From JAJFFW01 sp038531315 (GTDB lineage Bacteria; Pseudomonadota; Alphaproteobacteria; Caulobacterales; Parvularculaceae): 64,000 nt of DNA. Position numbers and translations under genes: made by a program. Each line of letters opens with the position of its first letter. Position 1 is the first letter of the stretch. This document shows positions 1-8,847 of this stretch, piece by piece. A model generated the notes under the pieces. It was not told the origin of the DNA. It was given only the letters and a program-made list of their open reading frames with translations, and did not search any database. The stretch covers positions 1 through 64,000 of the forward strand of contig JBCBBT010000008.1 of NCBI GenBank assembly GCA_038531315.1, written 5' to 3'.

Positions 1-231
1 GACCGTGTCGCCGACATTCAGCGAGACGTCCTGTCCGGGCTGGGAGAATTCTTTTAAGGGGACGCGGCCTTCGGTTTTGAGGCCCACATCGATGACCGCA
101 ACGTCTTTTTCGATGGCGGTGATGACGCCTTTGACGACGGTTTCTTCGAAGCTTTGCTTGTCGACGAGCGAGGCTTCCAGCATTTCCGCGAAATCGTCGC
201 GGGACGGGTTCATGGTTTCAGTTTGAGACAT
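1..231 (-). CDS. rpsA: 30S ribosomal protein S1, N-terminal part (runs off the window)
   Basis: Only the first 77 codons are present; the gene continues past the left edge. The protein starts MSQTETMNPSRDDF, a short acidic leader, and then enters the first S1-type OB domain (VVKGVITAIEKDVAVIDVG, then GRVPLKEF). Ribosomal protein S1 binds mRNA leaders on the 30S subunit and helps initiate translation. The ATG at 231 lacks a strong Shine-Dalgarno sequence, which is usual for rpsA because S1 represses its own translation. It follows cmk on the same strand by about 210 nt, the conserved cmk-rpsA order of proteobacteria. The assignment is secure for the part seen. Confidence 0.93.
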   Translation of the reverse strand, partial: MSQTETMNPSRDDFAEMLEASLVDKQSFEETVVKGVITAIEKDVAVIDVGLKTEGRVPLKEFSQPGQDVSLNVGDTV

Positions 232-441
232 ATAGTCGGTTGAAGAAGCCCGGAGGGGCTCCGTTACACTCCAGTTTATTTCAGCTTTCCTGCCGACCGG
301 TTGTTCCGGCGGTCTTGCCAGGCGGATTGAGCGCGGATCACTGTTGGCGCGCCGCCCGGCCGATGAGCCGAGGTTTCATTTAAGCAGCGCGCCGAGACCC
401 GGTCGGATCACGCGTCGACGGACAAAAAAACACGTTTCAGG

Positions 442-1188
442 TCAGAATTGCGGGGGATCGTACTCGCCGATCCAGCGCTCCAAAACGCCGTCAATTACGC
501 GGCGCGCCGCCGCGAACGCCGCGTCTATAGACAAATGAGTGGTGTCAAGCAACTCCGCGTCCCCGGCGCGGGTCATCGGCGCGTCATCGCGGGCGGCGTC
601 GCGCGCGTCACGCTCGGCAAGCTCGCCAGCGACCTCCTGGAGGGTTTTTCGCGAGCCCGCCTCTTTCAGCTCGGCCCACCGTCGCCCGGCGCGCACCTCG
701 GGGCTCGCCGTCACGAAGAACTTCACCGGCGCATGCGGGCAGACTACCGTGCCGATGTCGCGCCCGTCGAGGACCGCGCCTCGGACGCCGAGGGTCGCCG
801 CCCCGCCGCGGGCGCGGTTTTTGGCGCGCGCCGAGGGCGGCTGGCTGCCCGCCGGCGGCGGGTCTTCGGCGAACCGGCGCTGAAAGTCCAGGAGCCCGGC
901 GCGCACGGCGCCATTGGCCGCAACGACGCTTGAAGCGGCGCCCACCTCCGCGGTGCGGATCGCCGCGCCTTCGATTTGCGCCAGCGAAAAATTGCGGGCG
1001 GCGTCGGCGGCCGCCACCGCATCGGCGGGGTCAAGGCCGCGATCAAGCATCACCCAGGCGACGCCGCGATAAAGCGAGCCGGTGTCGAGATAGGCAAAGC
1101 CGTAATGCTTCGCGAGATTACGCGCGAGCGTGCCCTTGCCGGACGCGGCGGGCCCGTCGAGCGCGATGATGAAGGAACGTGACTCCAT
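442..1188 (-). CDS. cmk: Cytidylate kinase with an internal insertion
   Basis: Phosphorylates CMP and dCMP with ATP in the cytoplasm. The P-loop is DGPAASGKGT at residues 11-20, followed by the family motifs LDTGSLYRG (35-42) and VLDGRDIGTVV (139-149). The start used is the ATG at 1188, nine nt after another in-frame ATG at 1197; neither has a clear ribosome site, so 1197 is possible. At 248 residues the protein is longer than the usual 210-230. The excess lies at about residues 109-134, a Pro/Ala/Arg-rich stretch between LLDFQRRFAED and the VLDGRDIG motif, where most Cmk proteins have only a few residues. Upstream of rpsA on the same strand. In many alphaproteobacteria aroA lies directly upstream; here it is 4 kb away. 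Confidence 0.93.
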   Translation of the reverse strand: MESRSFIIALDGPAASGKGTLARNLAKHYGFAYLDTGSLYRGVAWVMLDRGLDPADAVAAADAARNFSLAQIEGAAIRTAEVGAASSVVAANGAVRAGLLDFQRRFAEDPPPAGSQPPSARAKNRARGGAATLGVRGAVLDGRDIGTVVCPHAPVKFFVTASPEVRAGRRWAELKEAGSRKTLQEVAGELAERDARDAARDDAPMTRAGDAELLDTTHLSIDAAFAAARRVIDGVLERWIGEYDPPQF

Positions 1189-1303
1189 GATAATCATGTC
1201 CAATGAATTTTCACCATATTCAAGGGAAGCTGATTGAAAGCCACAAACCAAAACTGTTTTTTGCTGGCGCCAATCCAGGCGACGGTAGCGCTCAAAGCTT
1301 ACG

Positions 1304-1894
1304 TCAGGAATTCCAACTCAGAAACAATCCAAATAATGACAGCAATATGACGACGATCCAAACGAAAATGGTGCCCAACGGCAAAGCGCGCAAGCCATGG
1401 CTTCGGCGAGAAAACCACGTCATTGGGTCTCGAACAAAATCAGGCTGATGAATATTTTCATACATCATTTTATTGCGAAGTTCGAACGCTCCCAGCATCA
1501 ACGCCTTTTGCGTATTTTGAATTTCATGCTCGCGCCCTTTGACTCGCAAAAACTCTTTTTCAATATGCCGCAACGCATTCCTATGTAGCTCTCTATATCG
1601 GCAACTTCTCAAGTAAGCCCTTAGCCAGATAACGGATACCGAAAACCCAAGGACTGCTATTGTGAAAACAGTAACTGCAGAGATAATCTGCACACGTTTT
1701 TCAGCGCCGCCCTCGACGTATGCGCCGATAAAAACAGCTGCGACAGCAAACAGAATTGCTGTCATCGTAACGAATTGATACGTACGCTGTTGAATGTAAT
1801 TATCCGAATGCATGAATAGCTTCATGTGAATTTTATACTGATATCTCAAAATTCTCGATTGATTTTTCGACTTCTCCGCCAAAGCCTTCGCCAT
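1304..1894 (-). CDS. Hypothetical membrane protein of low GC content
   Basis: Not recognised with certainty. The 196-residue product has two hydrophobic segments near residues 42-60 and 71-90, a charged cytoplasmic-looking middle (about 95-165, rich in Arg/Glu/His), and a third strongly hydrophobic segment close to the C-terminus (about 172-193). The two-TM hairpin followed by a polar helical region recalls RipA-type small membrane proteins, but this is only an impression. The gene and its flanks (about 1200-2150) are visibly richer in A and T than everything around them, and it sits alone between cmk and an ABC transporter in a place where aroA and cmk are often adjacent. Both facts fit acquisition by transfer. 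The start is the first ATG of the frame; no good ribosome site decides it. Confidence 0.6.
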   Translation of the reverse strand: MAKALAEKSKNQSRILRYQYKIHMKLFMHSDNYIQQRTYQFVTMTAILFAVAAVFIGAYVEGGAEKRVQIISAVTVFTIAVLGFSVSVIWLRAYLRSCRYRELHRNALRHIEKEFLRVKGREHEIQNTQKALMLGAFELRNKMMYENIHQPDFVRDPMTWFSRRSHGLRALPLGTIFVWIVVILLSLFGLFLSWNS

Positions 1895-2156
1895 ATTGCC
1901 CCCTAGTCCTGTGAAGCATTAAACTGAGTGACGGATGTTCACTTGGGTGTGAAATCTGATTAAGCGGCGCGCAAAAATCCCCGTCATGCGGCTCAATTAC
2001 ACATGTAAAATGGTCAGAATAATACGGCGCAATACACAGACTCGATGTCGCATCTATTTGTCATGCGACGCCCGAAACAAGACAATAAATTTATTGCTGC
2101 AAACACAATAGAAATATGCAGCCGAAGGCCGGTAATTGTTTGAGGGCGTTAGGCTT

Positions 2157-2888
2157 TCACCGCATGCGCAATACAGCCAGAAAAGTCAGCAACGCCGCAT
2201 AGGCCAATCCCCACGCAATCCATAACACCGCCGCGCGATCGGCGCCGGCCAGAAACGCATCATAGGCTTTGAGCATCGGCGTTGTCGGGAAGAGCAAAAA
2301 AAGATGCCGCCAGAGCGCGTCCGGCGGCGTCAGATAAAGAAGGATCGGCGGGCCGGTGATCGCCGAATAGGCCTTGCCGAGGGCCAGCGCCTCAATGCGG
2401 GTGGAGGCGAGCGTCGACAGGGACAGCGTCACCCATGGCGTCAGCGCCGCCGCGCAGACGATCACCCCGCCCCACTGCAACCGCGACAGCGGCGGCCCGT
2501 CCCAGGCGACGTTGAGCGCCAGCACATAAAACCAGCCAAGCGCGAACACCATGAAAGCTGCAATCGGCGTGCGCCACAATGCGAGAACGGCCGGCGCCGC
2601 CGGGGTGGTCGCGAGCGCCGCGCGCGCACCGGTCTCGGTTTCCTCGATCAATAAAAGCCCGAAGACCAGCCCGAAATTAACGGGCAAAGCCATGAGCGCA
2701 AAAATCGTCAGATATTTCATGAAGGGGCGCAGCCCCGCAGCGCCCAGCGCGTCGGCGTTAAAGCCGACAAACGCAATCGCCGCCAGAAAAACGCCGGTGA
2801 CCGCGATGATCAGATACAACAGTTCATCGCGCAGAACGTTTTTCAGATCGAAAGGCACAATCGAAAGCGCAAGGCGAAAACTGTTCAT
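2157..2888 (-). CDS. ABC transporter permease (fluoroquinolone-export-like), second subunit
   Basis: Integral membrane protein of 243 residues with about six hydrophobic segments and no extracytoplasmic domain, the layout of small ABC-2-like exporter permeases annotated as fluoroquinolone export subunits. The start is the ATG at 2888, which overlaps the stop of the upstream permease as ATGA, so the two are translationally coupled. A longer frame upstream would run into the coding sequence of that permease and is not needed. Together with the gene at 2885-3616 it would form the membrane channel for the ATPase encoded at 4485-5375. The substrate cannot be read from sequence. The cognate ATPase is separated by an opposite-strand gene, which is unusual for an ABC operon. 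Confidence 0.75.
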   Translation of the reverse strand: MNSFRLALSIVPFDLKNVLRDELLYLIIAVTGVFLAAIAFVGFNADALGAAGLRPFMKYLTIFALMALPVNFGLVFGLLLIEETETGARAALATTPAAPAVLALWRTPIAAFMVFALGWFYVLALNVAWDGPPLSRLQWGGVIVCAAALTPWVTLSLSTLASTRIEALALGKAYSAITGPPILLYLTPPDALWRHLFLLFPTTPMLKAYDAFLAGADRAAVLWIAWGLAYAALLTFLAVLRMR

Positions 2889-3616
2889 GCGCCGCTCCCC
2901 GAAAGGTATCGCCGATAAAACGCTGTTGCGACCATGAACGCGCCCGCGGTGACGAAGGTCAGCCATAGTCCGGCGAGCGTCGCTGCGCTCAGCGACACCG
3001 CGCCGCCGGCGCCCGCTTTGAGCAGGATCAGGATGGCGTAACTCGGGATGATCATCAGCACCCGGTCTATCGCGGTTGGCGCGAGACCGAAAAATCCGAC
3101 CAACGGCAACGCAAGGATCAAAACCAGAATGATCAAATTACGGAGAAATGCGTTCACCGACCGCGCCGGCGCCGCCACGAGAAAACCGAGCAGCACGCAA
3201 ACAGCGTTTGACAGGGCCAGCGCCGCCGCCATCAGCGCACTGTTAAAGACGCCGCCTGTCGCCGCCCAGGCGACCGCAAAACCGGCGGCGACGCCCATCG
3301 CCGTGAAGACGATCACTTTTGAGGCGACATAAACCGATCCCGTCAGGGGCGTTGCGCCGAGCGCCGCGAGCGTTCCCGCGCCCCGCTCCAGCAAGATAAA
3401 GCCGCCGACAAAAGTTAGCCCGACCACGGCGGGATCGAGAAAAATCAGGAGCGCGGCCCATGGCGGCGCGAGCGGGCGCTGGGGCGCAAGCACCGCAAAG
3501 ACGCACAAAAACACCGTCGCGAAAATCGTCGCCGCAATGAAGCGGCTGCGGTTCAGGAGCGCGACGTCCCAGACGGCGAGATGGCGAAAATGGGTGAGAT
3601 TTAAAATCTGGGTCAT
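2885..3616 (-). CDS. ABC transporter permease (fluoroquinolone-export-like), first subunit
   Basis: A 243-residue polytopic membrane protein with about six hydrophobic segments, starting MTQILNLTHFRHLAVWD and containing a short amphipathic N-terminus followed by a hydrophobic helix (about 26-45). The family pattern is that of ABC exporter permeases that work as a heterodimer with a similar-sized partner, here the overlapping gene downstream. It lies about 0.9 kb from the ATPase on the same strand, with a plus-strand gene (3752-4474) between them. The 135 nt between 3616 and 3752 are shared by two divergent starts and must contain at least one promoter, but no strong consensus was seen. Function as an export subunit is inferred from the context. 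Confidence 0.75.
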   Translation of the reverse strand: MTQILNLTHFRHLAVWDVALLNRSRFIAATIFATVFLCVFAVLAPQRPLAPPWAALLIFLDPAVVGLTFVGGFILLERGAGTLAALGATPLTGSVYVASKVIVFTAMGVAAGFAVAWAATGGVFNSALMAAALALSNAVCVLLGFLVAAPARSVNAFLRNLIILVLILALPLVGFFGLAPTAIDRVLMIIPSYAILILLKAGAGGAVSLSAATLAGLWLTFVTAGAFMVATAFYRRYLSGSGA

Positions 3617-3751
3617 TGTCCGCCCATCTTACCGGCGCCCGCGCGAGGGGAGAAGCCGCCGTGACAGGCCCGCGCCGCCGCCCATGCCGATTGCTGTCGG
3701 GCCGGCGTTGCCCTAGGCTGGAGGCAAAGGGGCAATCAGGGGTTTTTCATC

Positions 3752-4474
3752 ATGGGCTTGTTGTTGCGTATTTTCGCCGTGCTCGGCGTTCTTGCTTTCG
3801 TGGCCGCGCTGGCGTTCGGATTTCTTGTTTACAGGGCGGTTCAAAAAGTAGCGCCGCTGCCCGACGAGGCGACCGCCTACGCGGATGCGTCAATCGCGGC
3901 GTTTGGCGCTTCCTGGGACCCGGCGGTGCTGGTTGAACGCTCATCGCCAGAGCTGACCGACTTTTTTGCGCAACGCCCTGGCGCGCTCTTTCAGATGACG
4001 ACGACGCTGCAGGAAAAACTGGGCCCTCTGAAATCGGCGGAACCGGCGACCTGCGGCGACATTCAATATCTGTTCGAAAATGGCGACGAAGTCTTCACCG
4101 CCAATTGCACGACAAAAGGCGAGCTTGAAAAAGCGACGGTTCAGTTCCGCCTTTCTCTCGTCAAGCGCGCTGAATGGAAATTGCTCGGCTTTTTTGTCGA
4201 TCCGATCACCATTAAGCCGGACCCGGCAAACAGGCTCGTCAGCGCCGACGCCGGCTCGCCTGGAATCGCGCCGCCCGTTTTCACCGCCCTCGGCGCAGAG
4301 CCCGCCTTGCGGTCGATGCCGAATGTTGCGGTGACGTTGTCGCCGCGGCGGGTCTTGCCGATTGCGGTCGGGGCCAATGTCTTGATCAGCGCCGGCGATC
4401 AAATCGGTCTCGACGCCGGCGACAGTGATGAGCCGGTTGCGGCGGACAAAACTGCAAACACGCCGCAAAACTAG
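3752..4474 (+). CDS. Membrane-anchored hypothetical protein
   Basis: No family recognised. The 240-residue product begins with a single hydrophobic helix (residues 4-28), which probably anchors it in the inner membrane with the rest outside. A region at about 40-150 (starting DEATAYADASIAAF, with conserved-looking WDPAVLVERSSPEL) resembles the small NTF2-like or DUF4019-like folds found in bacterial envelope proteins, but the match is by eye only. The last 25 residues are polar. Two Cys lie about 22 residues apart (CGDIQ and NCTTK) and could form a disulfide. It is the only plus-strand gene between the halves of an ABC transporter and ends 10 nt before the convergent ATPase gene. Confidence 0.6.
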   Translation: MGLLLRIFAVLGVLAFVAALAFGFLVYRAVQKVAPLPDEATAYADASIAAFGASWDPAVLVERSSPELTDFFAQRPGALFQMTTTLQEKLGPLKSAEPATCGDIQYLFENGDEVFTANCTTKGELEKATVQFRLSLVKRAEWKLLGFFVDPITIKPDPANRLVSADAGSPGIAPPVFTALGAEPALRSMPNVAVTLSPRRVLPIAVGANVLISAGDQIGLDAGDSDEPVAADKTANTPQN

Positions 4475-4484
4475 ATCGCGGCGC

Positions 4485-5375
4485 TCAGGCGAGCGGGCCT
4501 TGCGTCAAGTGTTCGCCGGTCACGATACGGAAGACTTCCTCAAGGCTCGCCTCGCGGCTGTGGATCGTCTTGACGGCGCGGTTGCGAATGAACGCTAAAA
4601 ACGTTTCGTTTTCACCCAGGCCAGCGAGCGCAAAGCGCGCCGCCTCGCCGTCCTGCGCAACAATATCGAGCGATTTCTCGCCGTGATTTTCCTTCAAGGC
4701 GGAAGGCGCGTCGAGCGCCCGCAATTCGCCGCTGGCGATAAAGCCGACACGGTCGCAAAGCTGATCGGCGTCATGCATGTTGTGCGTCGTCAACACGATC
4801 GTTTTGCCTTGATCGCGCAAATCGCTGATCGCCGCTTTAAGCTGCGCGGCCGTTGTCGGATCGAGCCCGGTCGTCGGCTCATCGAGAAACAAGAGCTTTG
4901 GGTCGTGAAGAATGGCGCGCGCAAAATTGAGCCGCACTTTCATGCCCTTTGAGTAATCGTCAACGCGCTTGTCCAGTGCGTCGGACAATCCGACAAGCGC
5001 CATGACATCTTCCGGAGCGCGGGTTTGCGACCGGTAAAACTTTGCAAAGAACGCCAGATTCTCACGGCCTGTGAGGCGCAGATAGTGATTGGGCAATTCA
5101 AAGCCGACGCCAACCTGTTCGTATAAAGACTGATCCCACTCGGTGACGGCGCGGCCCAGAACGCGGATCGCACCCGCGCCGTCATGCCTGATCTGACGCG
5201 TCAGCAGGCGTTGCAGCGTGCTCTTGCCCGCCCCGGACGGTCCGAGAAGTCCGAAAATTTCTCCGTCCGACACCGAAAACGAAATATCGCGCAAGGTCTG
5301 CGTTTGCGCCCCCGGATAGGCGTAGGACACATTGCGCACGTCAATAACGCCGCCGTCGCTCACCGTCTGTGTCAT
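4485..5375 (-). CDS. ABC transporter ATP-binding protein
   Basis: Cytoplasmic ATPase of 296 residues with a complete nucleotide-binding domain: Walker A GPSGAGKS at 45-52, a signature of the degenerate type YSKGMKVRL at about 141-149 and Walker B LLFLDEP at 161-167, followed by the D-loop and an H-loop His in LTTHNMHDAD. The C-terminal 70 residues resemble the extension of drug and antibiotic exporters. The signature lacks the canonical LSGGQ but YSKGM is normal in this exporter group. The start ATG overlaps the aroA stop as ATGA, so it is coupled to aroA. Its likely partners are the two permeases at 2157-3616 on the same strand. Confidence 0.88.
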   Translation of the reverse strand: MTQTVSDGGVIDVRNVSYAYPGAQTQTLRDISFSVSDGEIFGLLGPSGAGKSTLQRLLTRQIRHDGAGAIRVLGRAVTEWDQSLYEQVGVGFELPNHYLRLTGRENLAFFAKFYRSQTRAPEDVMALVGLSDALDKRVDDYSKGMKVRLNFARAILHDPKLLFLDEPTTGLDPTTAAQLKAAISDLRDQGKTIVLTTHNMHDADQLCDRVGFIASGELRALDAPSALKENHGEKSLDIVAQDGEAARFALAGLGENETFLAFIRNRAVKTIHSREASLEEVFRIVTGEHLTQGPLA

Positions 5376-6787
5376 CGCCCGGCGGCGCCCAATTGCGCCA
5401 TCAGATCAAAAAACGTCGGGAAGCTCGTTGCAATCATGGCGGCGTCGTCGATCGCCGCCGGCTTTTGCGTCGCGAGCCCCATGACAAGAAAACTCATGGC
5501 GATCCGGTGATCGTGATGCGTCGAAACGCGCGCCCCGCCGGCGACCGTCCGCCCACGGCCCATCACACGCATCCAGTCGCCGCCGCTCTCGACGTCGACG
5601 CCGTTGGCTTTGAGACCGGCCTCGACGCTGGCGATCCGGTCGCTCTCCTTGACGCGCAGTTCCTGAACCCCCGGCATATATGTGTCGCCGTCCGCAAACG
5701 CCGCCACAATCGCGAGGATCGGATACTCATCAATCATTGAAGCGCTGCGCGAGGCGGGCGCGGCGACGCCTTTGAGGCGAGGCGAATAGCGGGCGCGAAT
5801 ATCGGCGATGGGCTCGCCCGAAACTTCGCGGCGATTTTCAAAACTGATATCGGCGCCCATTTCGACGAGCGTTTCGTAAAATCCGGCGCGCAACGGATTA
5901 ACGAGCACGTTGCGCACAACAATATCAGAGCCCTCGACAATGAGCGCCGCTGCAATCGGAAACGCGGCCGACGAGGGATCGCCCGGCACAGCAATATTGC
6001 ACGCGGTAAGACGCTGCGGGCCGGCGAGCCGGATGACGCGTCCGCTGCGCTCCGTCGTGATCGACAATTTGGCGCCGAACGCCGCCAGCATACGCTCGCT
6101 GTGATCGCGGCAGGGCTCGGGCTCGTGAATGACGGTCTCCCCCTCCGCGCCAAGCGCCGCGAGCAGGATTGCCGATTTGATCTGTGCGGACGGTTTGGGC
6201 AGCGTATAATCAATCGCCTTCAGCTTTTCCGGCGGTTCAACCGTACACGGAAGACGAAGCGGTCCGCCCTTTTCATCGGGCTCGCCAAGGGGACGGCATT
6301 GGACGCCCATCAACGCCAGCGGATCGGCGATCCGGTCCATGGGCCGCGCGCGCAGGCTCTGATCGCCATCGAACGAGGCTGCAATGCCGCGGCCGGCCGC
6401 CGCCCCCATGACGAGCCGCGCGCCCGTACCGGCATTGCCGAAATAGAGCGGCTTTTCCAGCGCGCCAGGCGTTCCCGGGACCAGCGCTTGCGCCCCGGCG
6501 ATCCGCCAGACCGCGCCCGCGCCGCGCCCGTCGCGCTCAATATGGGCGCCGAGCGCCCGCATCGCCGCGGCGGTCCGCAAGACATCGTCGCCTTCAAGCA
6601 GGCCCGTCACCGTCGTTTCCCCGTCCGCCATCGCGCCGAGGATCAAGGCGCGGTGCGAAATCGATTTGTCGCCGGGCGCCGAGACGTCGCCGCGCAGCGG
6701 ACCCGCCGCCTTCAATGAAAGTACTTCGGGGGCTCGCGCCGGGACGGCGCCGTCAGGCTGGTCGTGATCGGTTTTTGATGACGGCAT
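5372..6787 (-). CDS. aroA: 3-phosphoshikimate 1-carboxyvinyltransferase (EPSP synthase), class II-like
   Basis: Joins shikimate 3-phosphate and phosphoenolpyruvate in the sixth step of the shikimate pathway. Both family signatures are present: GDKSISHRA at 39-47 and RVKESDR near residue 340, with DHRIAMSF near the C-terminus. SAQIKSA and FGNAGTGARL are of the class II (CP4-like) type rather than the E. coli class I type. Where CP4 has the Ala linked to glyphosate tolerance, this protein has Gly120, so tolerance is not predicted at that position. The ATG at 6787 gives 471 residues; an upstream ATG at 6943 would add 52 low-complexity residues and is less likely. The stop overlaps the ABC ATPase start. 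Confidence 0.93.
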   Translation of the reverse strand: MPSSKTDHDQPDGAVPARAPEVLSLKAAGPLRGDVSAPGDKSISHRALILGAMADGETTVTGLLEGDDVLRTAAAMRALGAHIERDGRGAGAVWRIAGAQALVPGTPGALEKPLYFGNAGTGARLVMGAAAGRGIAASFDGDQSLRARPMDRIADPLALMGVQCRPLGEPDEKGGPLRLPCTVEPPEKLKAIDYTLPKPSAQIKSAILLAALGAEGETVIHEPEPCRDHSERMLAAFGAKLSITTERSGRVIRLAGPQRLTACNIAVPGDPSSAAFPIAAALIVEGSDIVVRNVLVNPLRAGFYETLVEMGADISFENRREVSGEPIADIRARYSPRLKGVAAPASRSASMIDEYPILAIVAAFADGDTYMPGVQELRVKESDRIASVEAGLKANGVDVESGGDWMRVMGRGRTVAGGARVSTHHDHRIAMSFLVMGLATQKPAAIDDAAMIATSFPTFFDLMAQLGAAGR

Positions 6788-6967
6788 TTTGGTGTTGATG
6801 AGGGCTCTTTGATTCGGCTGTGACGGGCGCCGCAGCGCGCTCTTCTTGCGCCGCGTCAGTCCAGCGCCCGCAGCATGCGCGGCGTTAAGTTTTGACAGCG
6901 CTGATCCAGTCTGGCAACAGGGGCCGACCTGTCCCTCACTCATTCATTTCAAGGATTGATGCCCGCC

Positions 6968-7396
6968 ATGACGAAGCCAGACCTTGGCGTCAAGCGCGAT
7001 TGCCCGGAATGCGGCGCGCGCTTTTACGATCTCAACAAAGAGCCGGCGCACTGCCCCAAGTGCGATCACGAGTTTATTCCCGAAGCCTTGTTGAAACCGC
7101 GCAAGACCCGCGCCGAAGACGAAAAGCCGGAAGACAAGGAAGAAAAGTCCGAAGAACAGTCGAAAGAAGTCTCGCTCGAGGACGCCGAGGCCGAAAACAA
7201 GGCGCCGGAAAGCGCGCGCAAAGCGAGCCTCGACGATGAAGAAGGCGGCGACGATGACGATCTCTCCGAGTTCGAAGATGTCGATCTCGACGATGACGAC
7301 GAGCCGGAAGACGACAACACGACGATCCTCGACGACGACGACGATGAAAGCGATGTCGTTGGGATCGTGCGCAAGAGCGACGACGACGACAGCTAG
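6968..7396 (+). CDS. FYDLN acid domain protein (TIGR02300 family)
   Basis: Small alphaproteobacterial family of unknown function. The N-terminus carries a treble-clef-like zinc ribbon: CPECG, the family signature FYDLN, then CPKCDHEF. Everything after about residue 40 is extremely acidic, with long Asp/Glu runs to the C-terminus, which is how the family got its name. The ATG at 6968 matches the usual family start (M-x-K-P-x-L-G); an AAGGA at 6951-6955 lies 12 nt away, and an upstream ATG at 6959 is only 3 nt from it, so the first four residues are uncertain. Divergent from aroA and followed by tRNA-Ala, a layout common in the class. Role unknown. Confidence 0.88.
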   Translation: MTKPDLGVKRDCPECGARFYDLNKEPAHCPKCDHEFIPEALLKPRKTRAEDEKPEDKEEKSEEQSKEVSLEDAEAENKAPESARKASLDDEEGGDDDDLSEFEDVDLDDDDEPEDDNTTILDDDDDESDVVGIVRKSDDDDS

Positions 7397-7509
7397 CGGA
7401 CGGGCGCAAATTGGGCGCCGGCGCCGCGCGATTGCGCTTGCGCCCCGCTTTTAGCGTCGCTAGTCTCCGCCATCCCAAAGCAGGCGCACGCAGGCGCGCC
7501 GCAAAAATC

Positions 7510-7585
<76 letters not shown>

Positions 7586-7768
7586 CGCGCTGAGACCGTT
7601 CGCAAAGCGACCGCAGCTCAGCGAGATGACGCCAACCGCACGCCACCAGGACGCGACAAGAGCGCCGCAAGAGCACTAAGGGGGCGCGGCGTTAATCTTG
7701 CTCTCCTCTTGCGCCGTCCGGCGCCACGCAGTACCCGCACTAGCGCCGACTTCAAAGGTACGACGATC

Positions 7769-8818
7769 ATGAAGCTTTTAGTCACGGGCGGGGCGGGATT
7801 TATCGGCTCCGCGGTTATCAGGCGCGCCATTACGGCCGGCCACACTGTCTTGAATGTGGACAAGCTCACTTATGCGGCGAACCTCGATAACCTGAAGGAT
7901 GTCGACCAATCGGCGGCCTATCGCTTTGAGCAGCGCGACATTTGCGACGGGCCGGCGATGCGCGCCCTGATGGACGACTTCAAGCCCGACACCGTCATGC
8001 ACCTCGCCGCCGAAAGCCATGTCGACCGGTCAATCGACGGGCCGCGCGATTTCATCGAGACCAACATCATCGGCACATTCGCCCTGTTGGAAGCCGCGCG
8101 CGGCTATGTCGCCGAAGGCGGCGCGCGCGACAATTTCCGGTTTCACCATGTGTCGACCGACGAAGTGTTCGGCTCGCTCGGCGCCGTCGGGCTCTTTACC
8201 GAAACCTCGCCCTATCAGCCAAACTCGCCCTACTCCGCCTCAAAAGCGTCATCGGACATGCTGGCGCGCGCCTGGCGGGAAACCTTCAGGCTGCCGGTCG
8301 TCGTCACCAATTGTTCAAACAATTACGGGCCGTGTCAATTTCCGGAAAAATTGATCCCTGTGGTGATCATCGCCGCTCTGGAGGGGCGCACGATCCCGAT
8401 CTATGGCAAGGGCGACAATATTCGCGACTGGCTCTATGTTGAAGATCACGCCGACGCGTTATTGCTCGTTGCGGAAAAAGGCGTTGACGGCGAGACCTAT
8501 AATATCGGCGGCCGCGCGGAACGGACCAATCTTGAGTTGGTCAAGATGATCTGCGCTATTCTTGATGAAAAGCTTCCCGCATCGACGCACCGTCCGCATG
8601 AAAGCCTGATCGAATTCGTCAAGGATCGCCCCGGCCACGATGCGCGCTATGCGATTGACTGTACAAAGATCGAAAGAGAACTGGGCTGGACGCCGTCGCT
8701 GACGATAGACGAAGGCATGCGCCAGACCGTTGAATGGTATCTCGACAACAAGGACTGGTGGGAAGCGATCCGCAATCGCGGTTTTGACGCCGGCGCGAGG
8801 CAAGGTCTCGGCAAGTAG
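7769..8818 (+). CDS. rfbB: dTDP-glucose 4,6-dehydratase
   Basis: Second enzyme of dTDP-L-rhamnose synthesis; oxidises, dehydrates and reduces dTDP-glucose with bound NAD+. An extended short-chain dehydrogenase: Rossmann motif GGAGFIGS at about residues 7-14, the active-site Thr-Asp-Glu in STDEVFGS, and the catalytic YSASK with conserved downstream NNYGP and RDWLYVEDHADA. The 349-residue length is normal. The ATG at 7769 is preceded by AAAGG 10 nt upstream; a longer frame from 7709 would add 20 residues not seen in the family. It leads into rfbD 29 nt downstream. rfbA and rfbC are not in the window, so the rest of the pathway must be elsewhere. Confidence 0.95.
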   Translation: MKLLVTGGAGFIGSAVIRRAITAGHTVLNVDKLTYAANLDNLKDVDQSAAYRFEQRDICDGPAMRALMDDFKPDTVMHLAAESHVDRSIDGPRDFIETNIIGTFALLEAARGYVAEGGARDNFRFHHVSTDEVFGSLGAVGLFTETSPYQPNSPYSASKASSDMLARAWRETFRLPVVVTNCSNNYGPCQFPEKLIPVVIIAALEGRTIPIYGKGDNIRDWLYVEDHADALLLVAEKGVDGETYNIGGRAERTNLELVKMICAILDEKLPASTHRPHESLIEFVKDRPGHDARYAIDCTKIERELGWTPSLTIDEGMRQTVEWYLDNKDWWEAIRNRGFDAGARQGLGK

Positions 8819-8847
8819 AACTTCGCCTCGAAGGAAAAGGACATCCG

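Noticed and set aside
5788..6943. aroA start at 6943
   Set aside because: Would add 52 residues of Ala/Arg-rich sequence absent from the family; the ATG at 6787 places the conserved GDKSISHR motif about 40 residues from the start.
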